The notes: generated by a model from the letters alone, not told the origin. A stretch of 64,000 nt of DNA from JAJEFO01 sp965208685 (GCA_965208685.1 CBDBPL010000007.1:992001-1056000), one strand, 5' to 3'. Positions 33,799 through 42,956 are shown, counted from the stretch's first letter. Numbers and translations: made by a program.

Positions 33799-33814
33799 TT
33801 GGCACAGATTTTGT
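33799..33814 (+). promoter_or_regulatory. sigma-54-like promoter candidate
   Basis: TTGGCACAGATTTTGT matches the -24 TTGGCAC exactly. It has the right spacing to a TTGT that replaces the usual TTGC at -12. It lies 145 bp upstream of the binding-protein ATG. Nitrogen-controlled amino acid or urea importers often use sigma-54, but no activator gene is in the window. Confidence 0.3.
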
Positions 33815-33959
33815 CTACGCTTCAGGGGAAAGCCATTCGGAATGAATGATTTGGTATAGATGTGGTTAGGCAGGCAATGAAGACATGACATGACATGACG
33901 ATTCTCGCCAGGCACGAAGCCGACACGGCTGACAAGTCAAAGAACTAGGAGGAAACAAG

Positions 33960-35267
33960 ATGGTTGCCAAGATGTTCAAAGACGGTCTTACCCGCCGCAG
34001 GCTGCTGGGTTCTGGTGCGGCTATGGCGGGGTCCGCAGCAGCGGCGGCGGTCCTGCCGAGAACGGCGTTCGCGGCTGACAAGGTCGTCAAGATCGGGTTT
34101 CTCGCTCCCCTGACCGGCCCGGTGGCGGCGTGGGGCAAACCTGGACTCGACGGATGCGAGATCTGGGGCGAATGGATAAACGCGTCCGGAGGCATCAACA
34201 TCGGAGGCGAGGCCCATGCCGTCGAGTTCGTGGCTTACGACAACGAGTACGATCCGGCCAAGGCACGGACCGGCGCGACCAAGCTGATCCGCGAGGACGA
34301 GGTCAAGTTCATCATGATGCTGGGTGGTGACACCTGGCCCGGTGCGCAACCGGTGGCCGACAGGACCGGCATGCTGTTCTCGACCCTGCTGCCATCAGAT
34401 CTCTCACCCGACACGACGACCTTGATCGCGCCGTGCGAAGTGCATCCAATCTACAACGTAACCGGGGTCGAGTGGCTTGCGGACAACATGCCGGAACTGA
34501 AGACCGCAGTCATGTGCGCCCAGGACGACGCCCTCGGATTGCCGTCGGTTGCGACCTACCTGGCCGCGTTCGAGGCGGCTGGCATCGAGATGCAGGACGA
34601 CCCCCTGCTCTTTGATCCGGCGACCACGGACTTCGCACCTGTGGTGACGCGCCTGATATCCGGCAATCCGGACATCGTCTGCCTTGACACCTGTTACGCG
34701 GACTACGTCCACCCGATCTGCGAGCAACTCTTTCAGCAAGGGTACGGGGGCCAGGTCATCTCCTGCACCGCCGACTTCTACCAGCAGATCGTTGCCAAGA
34801 CTTCCGAGGAGTTCATGGAAGGATTCATCTTCCAGTTCCCGGATTTCGACGATCCGGCGCTGAATGACGAGAACATCAACTTCCAGATGCCGAACGAGTT
34901 TTATGCGGAGTATGCTTCTCGCTACGGAGCTGACCAATGGGGTGCGGTGAGCTGGGAGTATGCCTCGATCATGGATCTCTGGAAGGCAGGTGCGGAAAAG
35001 GCAGGCTCGGCAGAACCGGACGCAGTCCTTGCAGCGATGAAGGAGGGAGGCACCGGTCTCCACGCCTTCGGAGAAGCGGACTGGTGGGGCGAGGACCTGT
35101 TCGGGATCGACAACGCCCTTGTCGGCAACTGGCCCGTAGTCGTCATCGAGGGCGGCAAGGCGACGATCAAGGAATTCCGCTCGATTCCCGAATGGTACGC
35201 CAAGCACGGTGAACTGCTGAAGAAGCACATGGCCGCCTATGGGCAGATGTGGGACCAGCGATCATAG
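33960..35267 (+). CDS. branched-chain amino acid/urea-type ABC transporter substrate-binding protein
   Basis: The 435-aa precursor has a twin-arginine signal (TRRRLLGSG at residues 11-19, then an Ala-rich core ending AFAA), so it is probably exported folded by Tat. The mature part is a type I periplasmic fold of the Leu/Ile/Val family, beginning KVVKIGFLAPLTGPVAAWGK, with YDNEYDPAKARTGATKLI. CTAGGAGGAAACAAG before the ATG is a very strong ribosome site, fitting the high level needed for binding proteins. The other four transporter genes follow. The ligand is unknown: an amino acid, amide or urea are the usual choices. Confidence 0.92.
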   Translation: MVAKMFKDGLTRRRLLGSGAAMAGSAAAAAVLPRTAFAADKVVKIGFLAPLTGPVAAWGKPGLDGCEIWGEWINASGGINIGGEAHAVEFVAYDNEYDPAKARTGATKLIREDEVKFIMMLGGDTWPGAQPVADRTGMLFSTLLPSDLSPDTTTLIAPCEVHPIYNVTGVEWLADNMPELKTAVMCAQDDALGLPSVATYLAAFEAAGIEMQDDPLLFDPATTDFAPVVTRLISGNPDIVCLDTCYADYVHPICEQLFQQGYGGQVISCTADFYQQIVAKTSEEFMEGFIFQFPDFDDPALNDENINFQMPNEFYAEYASRYGADQWGAVSWEYASIMDLWKAGAEKAGSAEPDAVLAAMKEGGTGLHAFGEADWWGEDLFGIDNALVGNWPVVVIEGGKATIKEFRSIPEWYAKHGELLKKHMAAYGQMWDQRS

Positions 35268-35304
35268 GGCGGATTTCGCGCAACGTCGCTCTGCGATATT
35301 CCCA

Positions 35305-35336
35305 CGGGCGGTGCGTTTCTCCCTGCGCACCGCCCG
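35305..35336. terminator. intercistronic hairpin after the binding-protein gene
   Basis: CGGGCGGTGCG and CGCACCGCCCG form a perfect 11-bp stem with a 10-nt loop between the binding-protein stop and the LivH ATG. Without a U-tract it probably acts as a partial terminator or stabilises the upstream mRNA, raising binding protein over permease. Confidence 0.6.
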
Positions 35337-35365
35337 AATCTCCGGACTGAACCTGCTGCAGGACG

Positions 35366-36235
35366 ATGGTTGAACTTCTCGCGCAGACCGGGCTGAACGC
35401 CCTTTATGCGGCCAGCTACACTGCGCTCGTGGCTGTCGGCCTCGTTCTGATCTTTGGCGTCATGGGGGTGATCAACTTTGCCCATGGCGAACTCTTCATG
35501 CTGGGCGCATACGCGATCGTCGCGGTCTACGCGGACTGGAACCTTCCGTACCTGGTTGCTGTGGCGGTCGGGATGACATTCGTCGGCATCGTTGGCCTAG
35601 GCATGGAACGGGCGTTCTTTCGACCGCTCCGAGACAATCCGCTTGGCGGGCTGGTCGCCTCGATCGGCTTCCTGATGATCCTGCAGGCGCTGGTGTCCAT
35701 GGGGTTCGGCGTGCGCATGGAACATGTGCCGCCCGTGACCCAGGACGTCATTGTCATATCCGAGAAGGTCAGGCTTCCCGTCTTCAGGCTGGCCGTGATC
35801 CTCGCTGCCGTGGTTCTCCTCGCAAGCCTCTGGGCGTTCCTCAAGAAGACACGCTTCGGCTGGGCGCTTCGGGCCAGCGCCCAGGATCCGGAAGCGGCGG
35901 CACTGCAGGGAATCTCGATCAACCAGACCGCTCGAATCGCGATGTTCATCGGCGCGGCCCTCGCAGGTGTCGCGGGCGCCCTGACCGCGCCCCTGATTTC
36001 GGTCAACCCGCACATGGGCCATTCCGTCATCGTCACCGCCTTCATCGTGATCATCGTCGGCGGCATCGGATCGCTCGAAGGCGCTGTCATCGTGGCCGTC
36101 GCCTATGCCTTCGTCCACACCTTCGTCACAACCTTCTTTGACGGGGTCATCGCGGACATCGTCGGTCTGCTGCTGCTGCTGGTCGTGCTGATCGTCAAGC
36201 CTACCGGGCTGTTCGGATCAACGGATCGTGCATAG
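35366..36235 (+). CDS. branched-chain amino acid ABC transporter permease, LivH type
   Basis: A 289-aa membrane protein whose N-terminus GLNALYAASYTALVAVGLVL, then GVMGVINFAHGELFMLGAY, is the LivH/UrtB pattern. WALRASAQDPEAAALQGI and the glycine-rich FIVIIVGGIGSLEGAV are also typical. It has about eight membrane segments. The gene overlaps livM by 8 nt. It forms the translocation pore with the LivM-type partner. Confidence 0.93.
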   Translation: MVELLAQTGLNALYAASYTALVAVGLVLIFGVMGVINFAHGELFMLGAYAIVAVYADWNLPYLVAVAVGMTFVGIVGLGMERAFFRPLRDNPLGGLVASIGFLMILQALVSMGFGVRMEHVPPVTQDVIVISEKVRLPVFRLAVILAAVVLLASLWAFLKKTRFGWALRASAQDPEAAALQGISINQTARIAMFIGAALAGVAGALTAPLISVNPHMGHSVIVTAFIVIIVGGIGSLEGAVIVAVAYAFVHTFVTTFFDGVIADIVGLLLLLVVLIVKPTGLFGSTDRA

Positions 36236-37226
36236 TTCAGTGACAAATCTGGCGGCAATTCTAGGGCTCGGGGCGGTTTTGCTCGCGCTGCCCCATGCGC
36301 TGAGCTTCTCGCAGCAGGAAATCCTGGTCTTCCTGACCATCAACGTACTGGTCGTCGCATCCTACAGGCTTCTCACCCTCACCGGCGAGTGGTCGCTCGG
36401 CCACGTGGTGATCATGGGAGTGGGGGCCTATGCCTCGGCGCTGCTGTCCAAGCGCCTCGGCATCTACGTGCCGGCCTCGATGCTCCTCGGGGCCGTCACG
36501 GCGGCGATGGTCGCGCTGGCCCTCAGTTTCCCGCTGTTCCGCATGAAGGGCTTCTACTTCCTGATCGGAAGCTTCGCCGCAGGCGAGATCATACGGTTGC
36601 TCTGGAAACGGTTCCGGGACCCTTTTGGCGGTCCCAAGGGCATAAAGAAGATCGATCCGATGCCGGATTTCGACATCGGCATCTACGCCTTCGATTTCTT
36701 CGAACCGGTCAGCTACTACTACTTTGCCCTCGCCGTGGTCGGGGTGTCGCTCTGGATCATGTGGAGGATCGAGCGCTCGCCCGTCGGCCTCACCTTCCAC
36801 GCGGTCCACTGGCAGGACAGGCTCGCTGAGGCGTCCGGCGTCAACGTGCGGGCCTACCGCACGCTCGCCTTTGTTCTCGCCTCTGGTTTCGCAGGGTTGT
36901 CGGGCGCGCTCCTGGCGCACTACATCGGCACCATCAATCCCAACAGCTTTGACGTGGAGCAGATGGTGTTCGTGTTGACCTGGACGATCGTCGGCGGAAC
37001 CGCGACGTTCTACGGGCCGATCCTCGGCTGCGTGGTTCTCACCATTCTCAACGAGATCGTCCTGCGCGAGGCGGGATTCGAGCAGATGCGGCCGCTCATA
37101 TACGGGCTCATCCTGATCCTTTCGGTGCTGTTCATGCCCAAGGGTCTCGAGAGCCTCGTCCGCGGCGCGCTCTCCTGGCGAAACGCGAGGAAGAGGAAGC
37201 CCGGCGAAACCCAGGCAACGGAGTAG
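36228..37226 (+). CDS. branched-chain amino acid ABC transporter permease, LivM type
   Basis: A 332-aa membrane protein with the LivM pattern: YRLLTLTGEWSLGHVVIMGV near residue 46, FPLFRMKGFYFLIGSFAAGE in the middle, and the late TIVGGTATFYGPILGCVVL. The start is GTG at 36228, inside the end of the livH gene, so translation is coupled. A soluble C-terminal tail rich in Arg and Lys (WRNARKRKPGE) ends the protein. The LivG gene follows after 8 bp. Confidence 0.92.
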   Translation: MHSSVTNLAAILGLGAVLLALPHALSFSQQEILVFLTINVLVVASYRLLTLTGEWSLGHVVIMGVGAYASALLSKRLGIYVPASMLLGAVTAAMVALALSFPLFRMKGFYFLIGSFAAGEIIRLLWKRFRDPFGGPKGIKKIDPMPDFDIGIYAFDFFEPVSYYYFALAVVGVSLWIMWRIERSPVGLTFHAVHWQDRLAEASGVNVRAYRTLAFVLASGFAGLSGALLAHYIGTINPNSFDVEQMVFVLTWTIVGGTATFYGPILGCVVLTILNEIVLREAGFEQMRPLIYGLILILSVLFMPKGLESLVRGALSWRNARKRKPGETQATE

Positions 37227-37234
37227 CGTGACAG

Positions 37235-38005
37235 ATGGCCCCGCCCGTTCTCGAGATTGACAGCCTGACCATGCGCTTCGGGGGACTGACGGCGATCGAC
37301 CGCCTTTCGTTCAAGGTCGAGCGCGGCGCGATTCACGGATTGATCGGCCCGAACGGCGCGGGAAAGACGACCACCTTCAACGTCGTATCGGGTTTCTACA
37401 AGCCGACCGGCGGCGGGGTCCGGTTGCGCGGCGAGACGATATCCGGGCTCAGGATGTACGAAGTCGCCCGGCGCGGTGTCGTTCGGACCTTTCAGCACTC
37501 GACGCTCTTCGCCGAACTCTCGGTCCTGGAAAATGCGCTGATCGGCACCCACATGAGTTTCCCGCCAAACATCTTCGCGGCGATGGCAGGCGTGGACAAG
37601 GCAAACCGCCGCGCTGCCCGCGCCCGTGCAGAGGAGGCGCTTGACTTCTTCGGACTGTCCGGACTGGCCGACGAGCTGGCGGGCGAACTTCCCCATGGCC
37701 ATCAGAGAGCGCTTGGCATGGCGGTTGCGCTGGCCGCGCGCCCCGACGTGGTGCTTCTCGACGAACCCTTCACGGGAATGAACCCGGAAGAGACCGGCCG
37801 GATGATGGAACTGATGGTCAAGCTCAGGAACACCGGCGTCACGATTCTCCTCGTCGAGCACGACATGCACGCGATCATGGGACTCTGCGACCGGATCACC
37901 TGCATGAGTTTCGGCCGGCTCCTCGCCGAAGGCAACCCGCAGGAAATCCGTCACCACCCGGACGTCATCGAGGCCTACCTCGGGGGTGCGCGCCATGTTG
38001 CTTGA
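37235..38005 (+). CDS. branched-chain amino acid ABC transporter ATP-binding protein, LivG type
   Basis: A 256-aa ATPase with Walker A GPNGAGKTT, the Q-loop region VVRTFQHSTLFAELSVLEN, Walker B VVLLDEPFTGMNPEE and the H-loop LLVEHDMHAIM. The signature segment reads ELPHGHQRALGMAVALA rather than the common LSYGQQR form, a mild divergence in a motif that contacts ATP. It overlaps the following LivF gene. Confidence 0.93.
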   Translation: MAPPVLEIDSLTMRFGGLTAIDRLSFKVERGAIHGLIGPNGAGKTTTFNVVSGFYKPTGGGVRLRGETISGLRMYEVARRGVVRTFQHSTLFAELSVLENALIGTHMSFPPNIFAAMAGVDKANRRAARARAEEALDFFGLSGLADELAGELPHGHQRALGMAVALAARPDVVLLDEPFTGMNPEETGRMMELMVKLRNTGVTILLVEHDMHAIMGLCDRITCMSFGRLLAEGNPQEIRHHPDVIEAYLGGARHVA

Positions 38006-38702
38006 GCTGAGAGGCGTGGCCGTTGCCTACGGCAAGGTGTCGGCGATCCGCGACATTTCGCTCAACGTTCCGGACGGCCGGATCGTCACGATAATCGGAA
38101 GCAACGGCGCGGGGAAGACGACGACGCTGCGGGCGATTTCGGGCCTGGCGAAGCTTCGCGAAGGCGAGATCCGATTCGCCGGCGAACGGATCGATCACCT
38201 GGACCCCGACCAGATCGTCGCCCGGGGCATCGCCCACGTGCCGGAGGGACGTCGCATTTTCCCGGACCTGACAGTCGAGGAAAACCTCCGGACCGGAGCG
38301 TTCCTGCGCCGGGACGGCGAAGCGGTCGCGCGGGACCTCGATGCGGTCTACGACCGGTTTCCGCTGCTTCTGGAACGGCGCACGCAGCTGGCCAAGACCA
38401 TGTCCGGAGGCGAACAGCAGATGTTGGTGATCGGCCGCGCCCTCATGGCCGGACCGAGGCTCCTCCTGATGGACGAGCCATCCATGGGTCTCGCTCCGAA
38501 GATCGTCGAGGAGATTGCGACGATCATCGGTGAAATCAACGCTCAGGGCGTGCCGGTCATCCTCGTCGAACAGAACGCGGAACTGGCACTCGAGCTTGCG
38601 GACTACGCATATGTCCTCGAAACGGGGTCACTCGCCCTGGAAGGCCCGGCAGACGAACTGCACGACAACGAACATGTTCGCACGGCGTACCTCGGCATCT
38701 GA
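37995..38702 (+). CDS. branched-chain amino acid ABC transporter ATP-binding protein, LivF type
   Basis: A 235-aa ATPase with Walker A GSNGAGKTTTLRAISG, IAHVPEGRRIFPDLTVEENL (the LivF hallmark), signature MSGGEQQML, Walker B LLLMDEPSMGLAP and the H-loop-equivalent LVEQNAELAL. ATG 37995 is preferred since GGGGG lies 8 nt upstream; a GTG at 37986 would add three residues. It overlaps the LivG end by 11 nt, and its own last 29 nt overlap the start of a small unknown gene. Confidence 0.93.
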   Translation: MLLELRGVAVAYGKVSAIRDISLNVPDGRIVTIIGSNGAGKTTTLRAISGLAKLREGEIRFAGERIDHLDPDQIVARGIAHVPEGRRIFPDLTVEENLRTGAFLRRDGEAVARDLDAVYDRFPLLLERRTQLAKTMSGGEQQMLVIGRALMAGPRLLLMDEPSMGLAPKIVEEIATIIGEINAQGVPVILVEQNAELALELADYAYVLETGSLALEGPADELHDNEHVRTAYLGI

Positions 38703-39303
38703 GGCTGGCAGCTCCGAATGGCGGACGGCACTGGCCGCCGGCTGGCGGCGTTCGGACATCCTGTGGGAACGCTGGCAGGAGCGCGGCAATGCGGCCTGGG
38801 CGAGTGGCGATGTTTCGCGCGCGCGAAGGCAATTCCTTTTCGCGTGGTATCTTGCACGCTTCTTCTTCCATCGCAGCGACCCGCGCATGGCGACAAGCAT
38901 TGCCAACGTCGGGTTCATTGCCAGGGAGGCAGGCCAGTTCGGCCGCGCTTCAAGGCACTACGCGCGTGCGCGCAGACTCTGGGCCGATGTACCTGGGGTG
39001 CTTGACGGGCTCGAATTTCGGCCGCGGGTGCGCAGTTCGCTCTTCCACATGCGGATGGAAACCCGGCACAGGGAAACGTACGAAGCCAACATGCGGGCGC
39101 GAATTGCCAACTTCGTCACCGAAGCGGGACAGGCGCTAGAAGCGGCCGAGGCGGGAGCCCCTTCTCCACACCGGCTCTACGACCGCTGGCGCGGCGAACG
39201 TCCGGCAGTCTTCGACGATTCCCGGAAACTGCTTGGTGCTGTGCTGCTCATCTGCGCTCGGCAACAGGAGAGTCCGGACCCGGGTCGCAAGCCCGGTGGC
39301 TGA
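38674..39303 (+). CDS. hypothetical protein at the end of the Liv-type operon, helical repeat-like
   Basis: I do not recognise this 209-aa protein. From ATG 38674, 29 nt inside livF, it encodes MFARRTSASEAGSSEWRTAL and then Arg- and Ala-rich helices. Segments such as WQERGNAAWASGDVSRARRQ and SIANVGFIAREAGQFGRASR, then HYARARRLW, look like tetratricopeptide-type pairs. No signal peptide or membrane helix is seen. Its place as last gene of the importer operon suggests a linked cytoplasmic role. The start lacks a strong ribosome site, so coupling to livF is likely. Confidence 0.6.
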   Translation: MFARRTSASEAGSSEWRTALAAGWRRSDILWERWQERGNAAWASGDVSRARRQFLFAWYLARFFFHRSDPRMATSIANVGFIAREAGQFGRASRHYARARRLWADVPGVLDGLEFRPRVRSSLFHMRMETRHRETYEANMRARIANFVTEAGQALEAAEAGAPSPHRLYDRWRGERPAVFDDSRKLLGAVLLICARQQESPDPGRKPGG

Positions 39304-39513
39304 ATGCGTGAAGGCAGGTCCGGACGCTTGTCGCCCAGTCCCGTTGCCGCGACGGTCGCGCGGCGTTCTGCTCTCATCCGGAATCCGCTGTGGCGACCCG
39401 GGCTTGCTGCAATAGAACAGGGAGGGCATGACCGCTTTCCAGGCAGCCCGGGGATCGTGAGCGGCGGCCCTGCAAAAAGGAAGGGCGCGTCGACCTGATC
39501 ATGGCGGGGCAGG

Positions 39514-40266
39514 TTACCGTTTGGCGGCGTAGTACGAAACCCTGCGCTCAAGATATGCCAGTATCTCGGAAATCGTGAACGCGAGCGCGAACAGGACGAT
39601 CAGGACGGCCCAGAAATGCCCCATCAGGAAATTCGCCGCATAGAGCTCGAACAGCGCGCCGAAGCCAACGATGGAAATCAGCAGCTGCCCGATAATGACG
39701 CCCTTGACGGCGCGAATGATGCCAATTCGTATGCCGCCGAGAATCTCCGGAAGGGCGGCCCAAAGGTACACCTTGAAGAACGCGTCTACCGGGGAGGCAC
39801 CGAAGCTCCGCGCCATGTCCACCAGTGACCGGTTGATCTGCTTCACGCCCGCACGGGCGTTGAGAATGATGATCCAGATGGCAAACAGCGTCGTCGTGAT
39901 GATGATGGCTCTCATGCCGAAGCCGAACAGGACCATGAGAACCGGCACAAGCGCCGTCAGCGGCGCGCTCAGGAACACGTTCACCCAGGGCAGCAGCAAT
40001 TCGTCCAGCAGGCGGTTCTTCCCCATCAGGATGCCCGTCGGGATTCCGATGCAGATGGCGGAAAAGACGCCCACGCAGAACGCGTAGGTTGTTTCGGCGA
40101 GGGCCTTCTGGAAGGCATCCGTGCCAATGACGTTGAAGAGGGTCGCGACGACTTCCGAAAGCGGCGGGATGAAGAAGGTCAGCCCGGACTGGCCGACAGC
40201 TTCCCACAGAAGACCCCAGATGATCAGCGAAGACATGCCCGGCAAGCGGTATCCCAAGAGTGTCAT
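39514..40266 (-). CDS. ABC transporter permease (NitT/TauT type), last gene of the operon
   Basis: A 250-aa BPD permease with about six helices and the EAA-like loop ARSFGASPVDAFFKVYLWAA followed by LPEILGGIRIG. It is encoded last in a minus-strand operon: binding protein, permease, ATPase, permease. The ATPase gene ends 3 bp upstream. The convergent gap on its 3' side (39304-39513) shows no gene and no clear terminator. Confidence 0.92.
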   Translation of the reverse strand: MTLLGYRLPGMSSLIIWGLLWEAVGQSGLTFFIPPLSEVVATLFNVIGTDAFQKALAETTYAFCVGVFSAICIGIPTGILMGKNRLLDELLLPWVNVFLSAPLTALVPVLMVLFGFGMRAIIITTTLFAIWIIILNARAGVKQINRSLVDMARSFGASPVDAFFKVYLWAALPEILGGIRIGIIRAVKGVIIGQLLISIVGFGALFELYAANFLMGHFWAVLIVLFALAFTISEILAYLERRVSYYAAKR

Positions 40267-40269
40267 CGG

Positions 40270-41079
40270 TTATTCCACATAGCGGCGCAGCGAGGCCCAG
40301 ATCTCGTCCACGATGTCGAGATACTCGGGATCGCGGCGGATGTTGTCGACGCCCTTGCCGCGGAAGCTGGAGGGGCGGATGATTTCGGAGACACGGCTCG
40401 GCCTCGGCAAAAGAATTGCGACCTGGTCCGAGACGTACACCGCTTCCTCGATCGAATGGGTCACGAAGATGAAGGTCTTTTTCTGGTCCTGCACGAGTTC
40501 GAGCAGGTCCTCCTGGAACTTCCGCCGTGTCTGTTCATCGACTGCCGAGAACGGTTCGTCCATCAGCAGGACCTCGGCGTCGACGGCAAGGGCGCGTGCC
40601 AGCCCGACTCTCTGGCGCATGCCGCCGGAGAGTTCGTGAGGATAGGCATTCTCGAAGCCGGCCAGGCCAACCTGCCGGATGTAGCTTTCGGCGACCGCTT
40701 CGCGCTCGGAACGCGCCACGCCGCGCAGTTCCAGTCCGAAGGCCACGTTGCGAATGACGCTGGCCCAGGGCAGCAGGGCGAAGTCCTGGAAGACGAACGC
40801 CCGGTCCGGGCCCGGTCCGGTGACCCGTTGGCCGTTTACCTCGACTTCCCCGGACGTGGGCTCCAGCAGGCCCGCGATGATCTTGAGGAGCGTGGTCTTG
40901 CCGCAGCCCGAAGGGCCAAGGAGCGATGTCAACTGGCCGAGCGGAAACTCGAGCGAAAGGTCGTTCAACGCTTCCACCTCGCCGAAGTTCTTTGAGATGT
41001 TCCGCGTGGAGACAGCAATTTCGAACGCCGTGTCCTCCGTGGCGCCCGTTGCGGTCTCGGCAGCGCTAGTCTGAGGCAT
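40270..41079 (-). CDS. ABC transporter ATP-binding protein (NitT/TauT type)
   Basis: A 269-aa ATPase with Walker A GPSGCGKTT, FVFQDFALLPWASV, signature LSGGMRQR, Walker B VLLMDEPFSAVDEQT and the H-loop VTHSIEEAVYV. ATG 41079 is used; a TTG two codons earlier is also possible and is better spaced from AAAGGGAA. The start overlaps the end of the upstream permease gene by 14 nt. It serves both permeases of the operon. Confidence 0.93.
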   Translation of the reverse strand: MPQTSAAETATGATEDTAFEIAVSTRNISKNFGEVEALNDLSLEFPLGQLTSLLGPSGCGKTTLLKIIAGLLEPTSGEVEVNGQRVTGPGPDRAFVFQDFALLPWASVIRNVAFGLELRGVARSEREAVAESYIRQVGLAGFENAYPHELSGGMRQRVGLARALAVDAEVLLMDEPFSAVDEQTRRKFQEDLLELVQDQKKTFIFVTHSIEEAVYVSDQVAILLPRPSRVSEIIRPSSFRGKGVDNIRRDPEYLDIVDEIWASLRRYVE

Positions 41080-41827
41080 AGCCAAGTTGATTCCCTTTGA
41101 AGAGGACGGCTTCGATCCTTTCCAGGAGATTCAGGAACAGGACAGCCAGAAGGATGATGGAAAAGATCGCCGCATACATGCTGGGATAGTCGGCAATGGA
41201 ACGGCTGTAGGTGATGATGTCGCCGACTCCTGTAGGCGTGATCTTGAGTTCCGCCAGAATGGCGCCGATGAAGCCGGCGGAAATGCCGAGACGCAGTCCG
41301 GCGAATATGACGGGCGATGCAGCCGGGATGATGATCTTCAGGATGATGTCAAGGTCCGTCGCGAGATAGGAACGCCCCATTTCCTTGATTGAATCCGGCG
41401 TGTTGCGAACGGCTCCCGCCGTGTTGAGCACGATGACGGGCATCGCCATGATGCACACGACCAGGACCTTGGAGGTAAGGCCGATGCCGTAGGCGAGGAC
41501 CAGCAGGGGAATGAGCGCTGCAAGCGGCGCGGCCTGCATGACAATGAAGATCGGCGAGAACAGCCAGTCGAAGAACCGGCTCAGACCCACCCAGATGCCC
41601 AAGGCGATGCCCAGAAACGCCGAAATGGCGATCCCTACGGCCAAGGGCCTCAGGGTTTCGGCATAGGCGTCGAGCATCGTGCCGTCGCCCATCATGCGCA
41701 TGAGCGCTCCCATGGATTCCAGGAAGGTCGGAAAGGCGAAGCTGACGGGAATGTGCCCAGCGATTTCCCAGGCCCCGAAGAGGATCACTGCGGAAAGGAT
41801 CTTTAGCGTGAGCGAGCGGTTCATCAT
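41066..41827 (-). CDS. ABC transporter permease (NitT/TauT type), first of two
   Basis: A 253-aa BPD permease starting MMNRSLTLKILSAVILFGAW, with six predicted helices and the coupling loop MGRSYLATDLDIILKIIIPA. ATG 41827 is chosen for its ribosome site AAAGGGTG; an upstream in-frame ATG at 41869 would fall within the intercistronic hairpin. It differs from the second permease and would pair with it. Confidence 0.92.
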   Translation of the reverse strand: MMNRSLTLKILSAVILFGAWEIAGHIPVSFAFPTFLESMGALMRMMGDGTMLDAYAETLRPLAVGIAISAFLGIALGIWVGLSRFFDWLFSPIFIVMQAAPLAALIPLLVLAYGIGLTSKVLVVCIMAMPVIVLNTAGAVRNTPDSIKEMGRSYLATDLDIILKIIIPAASPVIFAGLRLGISAGFIGAILAELKITPTGVGDIITYSRSIADYPSMYAAIFSIILLAVLFLNLLERIEAVLFKGNQLGYASD

Positions 41828-41856
41828 GGGGCTGGCACCCTTTCTGGATGTTGGAT

Positions 41857-41886
41857 GTCGCCGCGCCACTCAAGTGGCGCGGCGAC
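41857..41886. terminator. intercistronic hairpin, 13-bp perfect stem
   Basis: GTCGCCGCGCCAC-TCAA-GTGGCGCGGCGAC lies between the binding-protein stop (41897) and the permease start (41827) on the minus strand. It is a very stable stem with no U-tract. The layout matches the hairpins that follow the other binding-protein genes here, so a role in raising binding-protein mRNA is likely. Confidence 0.65.
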
Positions 41887-41896
41887 CTTGCTTGGC

Positions 41897-42868
41897 TTAC
41901 TGCATCGCCGCATCGAGCGGCTTGAGGTACCAGAAGTCCTCGATGTTCAGCGTGCTTGGATCACCTTCAAGCTGACCGGCGGCAGTGTACCATTCCAGGT
42001 CCGCCATGGCTGCAGTGCGACCGCCGCCGTCGGGGCTGTAGAGACCTGCCTCGACCGCATCTGCGTAGAAGCCGTCGAGTTCGGCGAGGATTTCCTCCGG
42101 CAGTTGGCCGATCGGCCCGTCAGGATTGGTCTCGCGGCGAACCATGGTGGGATCGTCGTGCATGTCGCGGTAGACGCTGAGAAGCGCGTTGACGAAGATC
42201 TGCACGTCGCTCTCGTTCTCCTGAATCCAGTCAAGATTGCCGAACAGCGCTTCGTCGCTGGCCTCGACGTCGAACATTTCGAGCACGTTGAAATTGCCGC
42301 CAGCTTCGCTGCGCATCAGCTTGTTCTTGTTCGACAGGTCGATGATGGTTGCATCGGCGCGTCCACCAAGGAGAGCAGCGACGCGGTTTGCCGAGCCCGG
42401 CACGTAGGAGCGGTCGCCGAACATGATGCCCAGACGGCTTTCGATGACGTTGGCAATCGCGTCCGTGCCACCTCCGCGCGAGTGCAACAGGATCGGCTCT
42501 CCGTCCAGGTCTTCAAGCATGCTGTACTTCTTTGTCGTGACCGGGAAGAACTTCAGCTTTGAGAGCTGAAACACGATCCGTAGCGGGGCCTTCGACCGTT
42601 GCATGGCCGCATAGGGCGTGCCGAAGCCGATGTGCATCTGGCCGCTGAGCACCGCCTGGATGGCCAGTTCCTCGTCGGCAAAGGCGGTCCACTCGTAATC
42701 GAGGCCATTTGCCTTGGCGCGGTCCAGCGCCACGAAGAATGCGGCCAGTTCGTCCGACGGAGTCTCTGCCAGGGCAATTCGGATCGTGTCGGCACTTGCC
42801 ATCGACAATCCGAGCGCGAACGGCAAGGCCGTCGCCGTGACCATGAGTTTCTTCAATATGCGTCTCAT
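41897..42868 (-). CDS. ABC transporter substrate-binding protein (NitT/TauT type)
   Basis: The 323-aa precursor has a signal peptide (RRILKKLMVTATALPFALGL, ending near SMASA) and a type II binding fold: TIRIALAETPSDELAAFFVA, EELAIQAVLSGQMHIGFGTP, then ILLHSRGGGTDAIANVI. The ligand is unknown; this class covers nitrate, sulfonates, amines and aromatic acids. The ATG at 42868 follows AAGGGAGGAAAC, a strong site. It is the first gene of the importer operon, 88 bp from the GntR gene on the same strand. Confidence 0.9.
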   Translation of the reverse strand: MRRILKKLMVTATALPFALGLSMASADTIRIALAETPSDELAAFFVALDRAKANGLDYEWTAFADEELAIQAVLSGQMHIGFGTPYAAMQRSKAPLRIVFQLSKLKFFPVTTKKYSMLEDLDGEPILLHSRGGGTDAIANVIESRLGIMFGDRSYVPGSANRVAALLGGRADATIIDLSNKNKLMRSEAGGNFNVLEMFDVEASDEALFGNLDWIQENESDVQIFVNALLSVYRDMHDDPTMVRRETNPDGPIGQLPEEILAELDGFYADAVEAGLYSPDGGGRTAAMADLEWYTAAGQLEGDPSTLNIEDFWYLKPLDAAMQ

Positions 42869-42956
42869 CGTGTTTCCTCCCTTAGGTTGATGAGCAGGTC
42901 TGCTTGATGTTCCTGATTCAGGCACTGGTTCCTTCGTGCCGCCAAGTGGTTCGACG

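Larger units (their letters stand above)
33133..33959. other. 827-bp non-coding region between two transporter operons
   Basis: The longest stretch without a supported gene. Open frames here have no domain and no good start. The left end holds the tandem hairpins. A near-palindrome TTCAGGT-TC-ACCTGAA sits at 33425-33440. The last 240 bp are AT-rich and hold the promoter candidates for the next operon, including a TTGACCA half-site like the RutR motif at 33737-33743. The middle part shows nothing I can name. Confidence 0.45.
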
